This document shows, piece after piece, positions 33,144-40,226 of a DNA stretch of 64,000 nt. Each line of letters opens with the position of its first letter. The first letter of the stretch is position 1. The DNA comes from JACDER01 sp963842575. Lineage in GTDB: Bacteria; Actinomycetota; Thermoleophilia; Gaiellales; Gaiellaceae. Where the stretch lies: contig CAWJGS010000004.1 of assembly GCA_963842575.1 (NCBI GenBank), positions 248,001 to 312,000 of the forward strand, read 5' to 3'. The translations under genes were made by a program, and so were the position numbers. The notes beneath the pieces were generated by a model, which was given only the letters and a program-made list of their open reading frames with translations, ran no database searches and was not told the DNA's origin.

Positions 33144-34213
33144 GGACGCATCCGTACGTCGGCGCGCCGGCGTACACCCGCTGGGACACCGGCGTCGTCT
33201 CCGTCCCACCGGCAGACGTCGACCCCGTGGTGGAGTTCCCGCTCCAGCTCACGCGCGACGACGCGATTGTGACCGCGGGGGGCTGCTTCGCACAGCACAT
33301 TGCGCGATGTCTCAAGGAGCGCGAGTTCAACTTCCTCGTGACGGAGCCTGGGCACCCGCTGCTCAGGCCTCGCACCCGTGAGGAGTTCAACTACGGCGTT
33401 TTCTCCGCGCGGTACGGGAACATCTACACCTCTCGGCAACTCGTGCAGCTCGTCCAACGCGCGTACGGAGACTTCAAGCCTGCCGAAGATGTGTGGACGG
33501 CCGAGAACACGTACTTCGACCCGTTCCGCCCTACCATCCAGCCCCACGGCTTCCCGACCCTGGAGGAGTACAGGCTCGACCGGGAGCAGCATTTCGCGGC
33601 GGTGCGGCGCGCCCTGGAGACGCTCGATGTCTTCATCTTCACGTTCGGGCTCACCGAGTGCTGGGCATCCAGGATCGACGGCGCGGTCTACCCCCTCGCG
33701 CCGGGCGTCAGGGCCGGCGACTTCGATCCCGAGCGACACGTATTCGTCAATCTCGGTCCGGACGAGGTCGTACAGGACATGCGCGAGTTCGTCTCGCTCC
33801 TCCGGAACGTGAACCCCACGGCCCAGGTGATTCTCATGGTCTCGCCGGTACCGCTCTTCGCCACGGCCGTCGAACGGCACGTTCTGGTCTCGGCCACGTA
33901 CTCGAAGGCCGTCCTGCGCGTGGCCGCTGAGGGACTTGTCGACTCGCTCGCCGGCGTCCACTACTTCCCGGCATACGAGATCGTCACCGGCAACTTCTCA
34001 CGGGGCGCGTACTTCGCCGAGGACCTGCGCTCGATCCGCGAGCCTGGTGTTCAGCACTTCATGTCGCTGTTCTTCGCGCACGCGACCGCGGACGGGCCGG
34101 ACAGCCGCCCGCGTGTCGCCGCGGCCGCAGAGGACGCCGCGTTCGCGCAGGAGATGGAGGACCTCGTCGGCGTCCTGTGCGACGACGAGCTCATCGGGTC
34201 GCAACAGGAGTAG
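33140..34213 (+). CDS. GSCFA-domain protein
   Basis: 357-aa protein of the GSCFA family (relatives of SGNH hydrolases). The family motif appears as TAGGCFAQHIARCLKE (Ser of GSCFA replaced by Gly), then FNYGVFSARYGNIYT, FTFGLTECW and a late FPAYEIVTG with HFMS. The Gly for Ser in the name-giving motif is worth noting, because in SGNH relatives that Ser is the nucleophile. It is the only intact long gene in the remnant island. Likely substrates are cell-surface glycans; this is inference. Confidence 0.82.
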   Translation: MRTHPYVGAPAYTRWDTGVVSVPPADVDPVVEFPLQLTRDDAIVTAGGCFAQHIARCLKEREFNFLVTEPGHPLLRPRTREEFNYGVFSARYGNIYTSRQLVQLVQRAYGDFKPAEDVWTAENTYFDPFRPTIQPHGFPTLEEYRLDREQHFAAVRRALETLDVFIFTFGLTECWASRIDGAVYPLAPGVRAGDFDPERHVFVNLGPDEVVQDMREFVSLLRNVNPTAQVILMVSPVPLFATAVERHVLVSATYSKAVLRVAAEGLVDSLAGVHYFPAYEIVTGNFSRGAYFAEDLRSIREPGVQHFMSLFFAHATADGPDSRPRVAAAAEDAAFAQEMEDLVGVLCDDELIGSQQE

Positions 34214-34298
34214 CGCCGACGCGTCAGCCGCCGGCCGATCCTTCCCGCGGCTTATGCGATCGGATGCTGCCCACGGAGGCCCTCTATGCGCCGGCGAT

Positions 34299-34364
34299 CA
34301 CGTCGGGTGGAGGCGGCAAGCCGTATGGGTACTGGGATCCGCGCGCGCACGCTCCGCGATAGCC
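34299..34364 (+). repeat. Direct repeat B, copy 2
   Basis: Second copy of the 32018-32080 repeat, 3 nt longer. The shared frame reads TSGGGGKPYGYWDPRAHAPR and stop. The two copies bracket about 2.2 kb containing the ligase, SGNH and GSCFA sequences. Confidence 0.65.
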
Positions 34365-34603
34365 GCCCTCAGCGCCTCGAACCTAGTCCAGCAGCGTTTC
34401 GCGCAGTTACGTTGAAACCGTGCAACGGGACGTCGCGCTGGTCGTTTCCAGGACGTTTCCTGTATTGGCATGCAGGCCCGATAGGGTTGGGTCGCTACGC
34501 TTGTCGTCTGGTTTGCCAACGATTCTGACGTCCCTTGACGTCCCGATGCGTCATCTAGGGTGGCAATCCGTGTCACTCGGTGTCACGGGCCGCGACCAAA
34601 GGC
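34365..34603. other. Non-coding stretch beside tRNA-Thr
   Basis: No protein-like frame. Short internal repeats are visible (GACGTCCC twice near 34527-34543, TGTCAC twice near 34571-34586). This is where an integrase would sit if the island had integrated at tRNA-Thr, but none is present. Confidence 0.4.
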
Positions 34604-34627
34604 AAACCCCGCCTGAGCGGGGCTTTT
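34604..34627. terminator. Hairpin terminator after tRNA-Thr
   Basis: CCCCGC / GCGGGG stem (34607-34612 with 34617-34622) and CTGA loop, flanked by AAA on one side and CTTTT on the other. It serves tRNA-Thr on the minus strand and could also stop plus-strand transcription. Confidence 0.75.
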
Positions 34628-34642
34628 GGCTTGATTCTGAGG

Positions 34643-34715
34643 AGCCGACGCCCGGACTCGAACCGGGGACCCCTTCATTACGAGTGAAGTGCTCTACCAG
34701 CTGAGCTACGTCGGC
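34643..34715 (-). tRNA. tRNA-Thr (CGT)
   Basis: 73-nt tRNA. Acceptor GCCGACG / CGTCGGC, discriminator T; D arm GCTC...GAGC; anticodon stem CTTCA/TGAAG with loop CTCGTAA, giving anticodon CGT (Thr, ACG); T arm CCCGG-TTCGAGT-CCGGG. CCA is not encoded. It lies 9 nt downstream of the PQQ-like gene and borders the remnant island. Confidence 0.95.
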
Positions 34716-34724
34716 GCTGAGCGG

Positions 34725-36083
34725 TCACTGTAGCGCGCGCACGAGGCCCCCGAAGGAGCCCAAATACATCTTCCCGTCGAGGATCGCGGGCCCCAGGTAG
34801 TACCGGTCTTTCCCCAGCGCATGGCGCTCCATGACGCGCCCGCTGCGGCCGTCGATCCCGAGCAGCACGGCACCGGAATGCCAGCCGACCTGCCACACGA
34901 TCGAGCCCGCCACCGTCGGCGTCGAGTCGATTACGCCCTGCTTGCGCGTCCACGCGACCTTCCCCGTGCAGCCCGAGCCGATCGCGACCTTGGTCAGCCC
35001 CTTCGGCGTGTCCACGAACAGCGCTCGCAGCCCCGCCGACCATGCGGCCTGGGTGACGAGCGGCTGCGCGGGGCTCGTCGGAGAGACGTTCAACGTCCAC
35101 GCGGGCCCGGCCGCGATCTTTCTCGTCTTCCACGCGTAGAGCCGTCCGTTCTTGTTCAGGCCGATGACCTCCTCCGGGCAGCCGCGCGGCGTGAAGACGA
35201 CCGGGGAGCCGACGAAGTCGAGGTCCTGCGGCTGGCGCAGCCCTGTGGGATGGCTCGCCGAGCGCACCTGCAGCGAGAGTGACAGCTCCACGAGGTGCTC
35301 GCCGTAGGGCTCGTACTCGCGGAAGGAATTGCCGTCGTTCGTGCCTCCGCGAAACGCGTTCCCGGTGACGGCGAGAAGCGAGTGACGCGCCGAGCTGTAC
35401 GCGATCCCGCCCCAGCCCCAGATCCCTCCACCGCCGCCGTGCTCGGGCGGGACGACGTCCCAGTGGGACACGGCCCGCGTGAGCGTGTTCACGCGGAACA
35501 TCTTTCCCACCATCGGCGCGTCGCAGTAGGAACCTGTGCCGAGATAGATCGAACCGCGCACCGCGGTCAGCGCGCCCCAGACGAGCTCGTCGCGGTAGTC
35601 GGAGTAGAGCCGAACGGGCCAGCCCGCGTGCTCCTTCCCGGTCGCCAGGTCGAGCGCGTGCAGGCGCCCTACGCCGTCTGCGACGTAGAGCGCGTGCGTG
35701 GCCTTGTCGGCGACGGGCGTCCCGGTCACGCCGTACCCGTCGAGCTGCTTGCAGGGATGGGACGCGATCCTTCCGACCTGGACGCGCCAGAGCTTGCGGC
35801 CCGTGTCGGAGATGGCCTGGACGACCCCTGCCGACGTCGCGACGTACACCGTCACGCGCTGCGTACCGGACGCGCCGCGGACGACGATCGGCTGCGCCGT
35901 GATCCGCCCCGGCAGCTTCAGCGCCCACACGTTTTCGACGTCCGGCTCGAGCGCGCCTGCGGCGCTCGTGCGGGCGAGGCTGTTCCCGAAGGTCGTCCAG
36001 CCGGTCACCGGGGACGAAGACGACGAGCCGGCGGCGCTCGCGACCAGAACGAGCGACGCCAGCGCGACTACACAGCGACCCAC
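34725..36083 (-). CDS. Secreted PQQ-like beta-propeller protein
   Basis: 452-aa exported protein from GTG 36083, which overlaps the holB stop by 16 nt. A signal peptide (RCVVALASLVLVASAAG) precedes quinoprotein-dehydrogenase-like propeller blades (VYVATSAGVVQAISDTGRKL, LYVADGVGRLHALDLATGKE, VIGLNKNGRLYAWKTR, VLLGIDGRSGRVMERHALG). Conserved PQQ catalytic residues are not evident, so it may be a structural or binding propeller. The frame is open far upstream through holB, but the GTG with signal peptide is the natural start. Confidence 0.85.
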   Translation of the reverse strand: MGRCVVALASLVLVASAAGSSSSSPVTGWTTFGNSLARTSAAGALEPDVENVWALKLPGRITAQPIVVRGASGTQRVTVYVATSAGVVQAISDTGRKLWRVQVGRIASHPCKQLDGYGVTGTPVADKATHALYVADGVGRLHALDLATGKEHAGWPVRLYSDYRDELVWGALTAVRGSIYLGTGSYCDAPMVGKMFRVNTLTRAVSHWDVVPPEHGGGGGIWGWGGIAYSSARHSLLAVTGNAFRGGTNDGNSFREYEPYGEHLVELSLSLQVRSASHPTGLRQPQDLDFVGSPVVFTPRGCPEEVIGLNKNGRLYAWKTRKIAAGPAWTLNVSPTSPAQPLVTQAAWSAGLRALFVDTPKGLTKVAIGSGCTGKVAWTRKQGVIDSTPTVAGSIVWQVGWHSGAVLLGIDGRSGRVMERHALGKDRYYLGPAILDGKMYLGSFGGLVRALQ

Positions 36084-37150
36084 TGAGCAGAGGATGCGAA
36101 CGCGCGCCGCAGGTGGATGAAGAGCGCTTCGAACGCGAGACCGGGCTGGATGTTGAACTCCTCGAGCGACCTCCAGGTCTCGCGGACGAGCTCGGCGGCG
36201 CGTTCGGCGCCGGGCGAGCGCTCGGGTGACGCGTCTTCGCGCAGCTCGTCCAGGTGGTCGCAGTGGACGGCCGCATCCTCCGCCCCGGCCGCGACGACGG
36301 CCAGGTCGCGGTACCAGGCGGCGAGCTCCTCGAGCATGAGCAGGAGCTCCTCCCGCTCGGCCCCACGCTGGGCGCGGCGGACACGCTGCTCCCCCTCGCG
36401 GGCCGGAAGATCGAGGTGCTCGAGCTCCACCTCCGCCTCGGCCTTCGCCTGGGCTCCCGACTGGCCGGCCGCCTCGGTGACGAACTCCGCGGCGGTCGCC
36501 GGCCGGAACTCCGGATCGCGGTAGACGGAGCGGGCGACGGCCAGCAGGCCGGACCGCCGCTCGGCCGCCTTGGGGTCGAGCAGCCGCTCCACCCGGTCGA
36601 GGCGTCCGCCGGCTACGCGGGCGAGCGCGGTCGTCTCGTCCTCCGACAGCACCGGAGCACGCTCGGCCACCTCTTCCCGCACGGCGCGCTCCGACAGCCG
36701 CCGGAACGGGATCGGCTGGCAGCGTGACCGGATCGTCTCGGGCAGCGGGCCGAGCTCGTCCGCGACCAGGATCAACACGGCGTAGGGCGGCGGCTCCTCG
36801 AGATCCTTGAGCAGCGCGTCGGCCGCGTCCTCGTTCAGCGTGTGCGCCGAGAGGACGACGTACACGCGCCGGTCGGCCTCGAACGGACGCATGTGCAGGT
36901 CGTGATGGAGCAGGCGGATGTCGTCGATCCGGATCTGGTCGCCGAGCGGCTCGAGCACGTACAGGTCGGGATGCGCGCGGCGCGAGGCGCGGTCGGAATC
37001 GCCGATCAGCTCGCCGGCGAACCCGAGCGCTGCGCTCTGCTTGCCCACGCCCGGCGGCCCGTGGAAGAGGTACGCATGCGCCGGGTCGTCGCGCAGCGCC
37101 GCCTCGAGCAGGCGCTTGGCCTCGTCCTGCTCGCGGATTCGCTCGAGCAC
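36068..37150 (-). CDS. holB: DNA polymerase III subunit delta'
   Basis: 360-aa clamp-loader subunit. AAA+ features: Walker A HGPPGVGKQSAA (about residue 30), YVVLSAHTLNEDAADALLKDLEEPPPY (sensor 1 / SRC region) and RSRCQPIPF, the SRC-like arginine-finger segment. The zinc-binding Cys set of many delta' proteins is absent. GTG 37150 follows tmk, the usual actinobacterial neighbour. Its helical C-terminal domain interacts with the clamp-loader collar by analogy. Confidence 0.92.
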   Translation of the reverse strand: MLERIREQDEAKRLLEAALRDDPAHAYLFHGPPGVGKQSAALGFAGELIGDSDRASRRAHPDLYVLEPLGDQIRIDDIRLLHHDLHMRPFEADRRVYVVLSAHTLNEDAADALLKDLEEPPPYAVLILVADELGPLPETIRSRCQPIPFRRLSERAVREEVAERAPVLSEDETTALARVAGGRLDRVERLLDPKAAERRSGLLAVARSVYRDPEFRPATAAEFVTEAAGQSGAQAKAEAEVELEHLDLPAREGEQRVRRAQRGAEREELLLMLEELAAWYRDLAVVAAGAEDAAVHCDHLDELREDASPERSPGAERAAELVRETWRSLEEFNIQPGLAFEALFIHLRRAFASSAQWVAV

Positions 37151-37159
37151 GGGGAGATC

Positions 37160-37742
37160 CTAGAGTCGCCACCCGCACCCGCTCGGCCAGTTCCTCCTTC
37201 TCGAGCGAGCCGTCCAGCAGGACGATCCGCTCGGGAAAGAGCTGGCCCAGCTGCCAGTAAGCGGAGTCGAGCGCGGCGTGAAACGCCTCGCCCTCGCGCT
37301 CGATGCGGTCGCGGGCGCGCCGCGTGCGCTTCGCGGCGGTGGCGGGGTCGAGCATGAGGACGAACGTCCTGTCCGGGAGCAGCCCGCCGACGACGGCGAG
37401 GTTCAGCTGCAGAACTTCCTCGATGCCGAGCCCGCGCGCGATTCCCTGGTAGGCGAGCGAGGAGTCGATGTAGCGGTCGCAGACGACGGCCGCGCCGCGG
37501 TCGAGAGCGGGCCGGATGACCTGGGCGACGAGCTCCGCGCGAGCGGCGGCGAAGAGCGCGGCCTCCGCCCAGGGCGAGACGTCCTCGCCGTGCAGCAGCA
37601 CCTGCCGGATGCGCTCGCCGAGCGGCGTCCCGCCCGGCTCCCGGGTCGCGACGACCTCCCCGTCCTGCGACAGCCGCTCCGCGAGCAGCCTCGCCTGGGT
37701 CGTCTTGCCCGAGCCGTCCAGGCCCTCGAAGGTCACGAACAC
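37160..37742 (-). CDS. tmk: Thymidylate kinase, end altered by a frameshift
   Basis: About 194-aa dTMP kinase converting dTMP to dTDP. P-loop EGLDGSGKTTQ (residues 6-16), DRY motif VCDRYIDSSLAYQG, and lid region ATAAKRTRRARDRIE. The GTG start at 37742 is divergent from galE, 17 nt away. After ELAERVRVATL the frame has no stop and stays open through holB into the PQQ-like gene. A TAG sits one frame over at 37162-37160, so I place the true end there and infer a one-base indel just before it. Confidence 0.88.
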
Positions 37743-37759
37743 CGGCCTAGGATAGGAGC

Positions 37760-38653
37760 GTGCGGGCGATCGTGACCGGCGGCGCGGGCTTCATCGGCTC
37801 GCACCTCGCCGATGCGCTGCTCGCGCGCGGCGACGACGTCCTGGTGATCGACAACCTCTCGCGCGGGCTGCGCGAGCACGTCCCCGGCGGCGCCGAGCTC
37901 GTGGAGCGGGACATCCGCGAGCCGCTCGGCGACGTCTTCGCGGACTTCCGTCCCGACGCGTGCTTCCATCTCGCAGCGCAGGCCGACGTCCGCGTCTCCG
38001 TCGCGCGACCCGACGAGGACGCGATGGACAACGTGATCGGCACGATCCACGTCCTCCAGGCCGCCCAGGAGCAAGGTGCGAAGGTCGTCTTCTCCTCCAC
38101 CGGGGGCGCGATCTACGGCGAGTGCGAGCGGCCGGCACGCGAGGATGATCCGCTCGAGCCCCTCTCGCCGTACGGGACGGCCAAGCTCGCGGCCGAAAGC
38201 TACGTCTCGATGTGGAACCGCTTGCACGGCGGGCAGCACACGGTCCTGCGCTACGCGAACGTGTACGGCCCGCGCCAGGTGGCCGGGCTGGAGGGAGCCG
38301 TTGTCGCCATCTTCTTCGAGCAGTTCCGCGAGGGCGAGCCGGCGACGATATTCGGCGACGGGAAGCAGACGCGGGACTTCGTCCACGTCTTCGACATCGT
38401 CGCCGCGACGCTCGCCGCCCTCGACACCGAGGGCCTCTTCAACGTAGGCAGCGGCATGGAGACGACCATCGTCGAGCTGCACGACCTCTGCCGGCGTGCG
38501 TCCGGCACCGAGGGCGAGCCGGTGTTCGCGCCGGAGCGGCTGGGAGAGATCCGCCGCAGCGTCCTCGATGCCACCCGCGGCGCGCAAGGGCTCGGCTGGA
38601 GACCGAAGCTGTCGCTCGAGGAGGGTTTGCGCCAGACGTGGCGGGAGGAGTAG
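37760..38653 (+). CDS. NAD-dependent sugar-nucleotide epimerase/dehydratase (GalE-like)
   Basis: 297-aa extended short-chain dehydrogenase. NAD-binding GGAGFIGSHL at the N-terminus, catalytic S/T and Y-x-x-x-K (SSTGGAIYG, SPYGTAKLAAE), then the C-terminal sugar-nucleotide region (RDFVHVFDIVAA, NVGSGMETT). It is most like UDP-glucose/UDP-N-acetylglucosamine 4-epimerases and would supply sugar precursors to the polysaccharide genes downstream. TAGGAG precedes its GTG start. Confidence 0.9.
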   Translation: MRAIVTGGAGFIGSHLADALLARGDDVLVIDNLSRGLREHVPGGAELVERDIREPLGDVFADFRPDACFHLAAQADVRVSVARPDEDAMDNVIGTIHVLQAAQEQGAKVVFSSTGGAIYGECERPAREDDPLEPLSPYGTAKLAAESYVSMWNRLHGGQHTVLRYANVYGPRQVAGLEGAVVAIFFEQFREGEPATIFGDGKQTRDFVHVFDIVAATLAALDTEGLFNVGSGMETTIVELHDLCRRASGTEGEPVFAPERLGEIRRSVLDATRGAQGLGWRPKLSLEEGLRQTWREE

Positions 38654-38681
38654 CGGCGGACGGATCGAATCCGGACCCGAC

Positions 38682-39194
38682 TTGGATCACTCCTTCGCCC
38701 CTCCCTTCGAGCTCGGCGCACACGACTGGCGCAAGCTCACGATCGTCCTAGGCACCGTGGCCGCGGTCGAGGCGGTCCTCGTGCTCGTCCTCGCCGTCGT
38801 CCTGATCGTCCCGAAGGTCTCGCACCACCTGAAAGGCTCGGCGGCGCAGGGCGCGGTGGTACCCGAGGGCGCGACGGGGCCTCACACCCCGGCCGGCAGG
38901 GCGAAGCTCGCCCCGGCTCAGACGCCGGTGATGGTGCTGAACGGGAACGGCCGCGCCGGCGCAGCCGCCTCGAGCGCCGCTCAGGTCCGGCACCTCGGTT
39001 ACCGCCTCGGCGAGATCGGCAACGCGCCGCGGACGGACTACCCGGTCAGCCTGGTCATGTACCGGCCGGGCCTCCGCCCGGAGGCGCTCAAGTTCGCGAA
39101 GAAGATGCACGTGCGCACGGTCGGGCCGCTGGACGGGATCAAGCTCCGCCAGCTCGGCCGCGCGAAGCTCGTCTACATCGTCGGCGCGTCGTAG
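38682..39194 (+). CDS. Membrane-anchored LytR_C domain protein
   Basis: 170-aa protein. A short cytoplasmic N-terminus, one membrane helix (VAAVEAVLVLVLAVVLIV) and an extracytoplasmic C-terminal LytR_C domain (VMVLNGNGRAGAAASSAAQV, LVMYRPGLRPEALKFAKKM). LytR_C domains occur on cell-wall glycopolymer ligases and alone, with unclear function. The start is uncertain: TTG 38682 is the only in-frame start codon that leaves a sensible N-terminus; the frame is open further up inside galE. Confidence 0.75.
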   Translation: MDHSFAPPFELGAHDWRKLTIVLGTVAAVEAVLVLVLAVVLIVPKVSHHLKGSAAQGAVVPEGATGPHTPAGRAKLAPAQTPVMVLNGNGRAGAAASSAAQVRHLGYRLGEIGNAPRTDYPVSLVMYRPGLRPEALKFAKKMHVRTVGPLDGIKLRQLGRAKLVYIVGAS

Positions 39195-39238
39195 GAGGGC
39201 GCGGTCCGTTCGGGCCATGGGTCTGTGAGCGCCGTGGA

Positions 39239-39261
39239 AAACCGGGGTCAGACCCCGGTTT
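39239..39261. terminator. GC-rich palindrome, possible bidirectional terminator
   Basis: AAACCGGGGTC-A-GACCCCGGTTT is a perfect inverted repeat (11 nt each side of one central A) 45 nt after the LytR_C stop. It has a T-run on one side. It may also be a dispersed intergenic palindrome. Confidence 0.6.
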
Positions 39262-39344
39262 GCCGAAACTGGAGAAAACTCTTCGAGGGTTCCACGCCCA
39301 CGGTCCGAATTAGCCCCGCTTGTGTGAAGAAGCGCCCTGTCCGC

Positions 39345-39460
39345 TTGGGCGATGCCTCCGCTCGGTCTGAGGCCACGGACGCAGCGCGGGCCGTATCGGG
39401 ATCGGGCACGCCGAGGACATGCGCCTCAGGCCGAGGGACTGCCCGACGGCACCGTCCGCC
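39345..39460 (+). ncRNA. Structured RNA-like element, copy 1 (family not recognised)
   Basis: Stem 39361-39373 pairs with 39423-39435 (CTCGGTCTGAGGC with GCCTCAGGCCGAG, one G-U). Inside is an internal loop made of CACGGACGCA (39374-39383) and GAGGACATGC (39413-39422), then a hairpin with apex CGTATCGGGA. An outer helix TTGGGC/GCCCGA (39345-39350 with 39441-39446) and a shared CGGCAC-CGTCC follow. Copy 2 at 44176-44338 has the identical loop strands but different, still paired, stems. It lies 35 nt before the CmoB-like gene. Strand is assigned by the downstream gene. Confidence 0.65.
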
Positions 39461-39494
39461 GCGGCCTCCTACCGCACGCTGAGAAACTGTCGCT

Positions 39495-40226
39495 GTGGAC
39501 GACCTCCGCAGCCGCGTGGACGCGGTCAACTGGTTCCACACGATCGATCTCGGCAACGGCATCGTCACGCCGGGCCGGGACGACTCGGCGTCGCGGCTCG
39601 CGCGGATGCAGATTCCGGACGACCTGACGGGGATGAGCGTGCTCGACGTGGGAGCCTGGGACGGGTACTTCTCCTTCGAGGCCGAGCGCCGCGGCGCGGC
39701 GCGCGTGCTGGCGATCGACTCGTTCTCCTGGGAGGGCGGGGGCTGGGGCAGCAAGGCGGGGTTCGAGCTTGCGCACGAAGCTCTGGGCTCGAGCGTCGAG
39801 TCGCGGACGATCGACGTACTCGATCTATCTCCCGAGACGGTCGGCGTCTTCGACCTCGTCCTCTTCCTCGGCGTGCTCTACCACATGCGCGATCCGCTGC
39901 TCGCCCTGGAGCGGGTCGCGAGCGTCACGGGGAAACAGCTGATCGTGGACACGCACGTCGACCTGATCGGCCTGCGCCGGCCGGCGGCCGCGTTCTATCC
40001 AGGAGACGAGCTGAACCGCGACGCGTCGAACTGGTGGGGCCCGAACCCGGCCGCGGTGGAAGCCATGCTCCGCACGGTCGGATTCCCCCGTGTAGAGATC
40101 GTCCAGCGGCCACGCGGCTTTCCGTACTCGGTCTGGCGCGGGCTGCGCCGCAAGCGGCGCGGGCTCGATCCATTCCGGCGGGCGGTCAGCTACGGCCGGC
40201 TGACCGCGCACGCGTTCAAGGCTTAG
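39495..40226 (+). CDS. SAM-dependent methyltransferase, CmoB/DUF1698-like
   Basis: 243-aa Rossmann methyltransferase. SAM motif I is SVLDVGAWDGYFSFEAERRG (about residues 48-67), followed by an acidic VLAIDSFSW and a motif IV-like FDLVLFLGVLYHMRDPL. This pattern matches the tRNA U34 carboxymethyltransferase CmoB family and its many relatives of unknown target. No CmoB N-terminal domain is present and the protein is shorter, so another small-molecule or glycan target is quite possible. The start is GTG 39495. The unexplained RNA-like element lies just upstream. It overlaps the convergent ligase gene by 11 nt. Confidence 0.85.
   Translation: MDDLRSRVDAVNWFHTIDLGNGIVTPGRDDSASRLARMQIPDDLTGMSVLDVGAWDGYFSFEAERRGAARVLAIDSFSWEGGGWGSKAGFELAHEALGSSVESRTIDVLDLSPETVGVFDLVLFLGVLYHMRDPLLALERVASVTGKQLIVDTHVDLIGLRRPAAAFYPGDELNRDASNWWGPNPAAVEAMLRTVGFPRVEIVQRPRGFPYSVWRGLRRKRRGLDPFRRAVSYGRLTAHAFKA

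Noticed and set aside
34725..37742. A 1005-residue thymidylate kinase-propeller fusion
   Set aside because: The middle is holB in the wrong frame; the propeller has its own GTG start and signal peptide.
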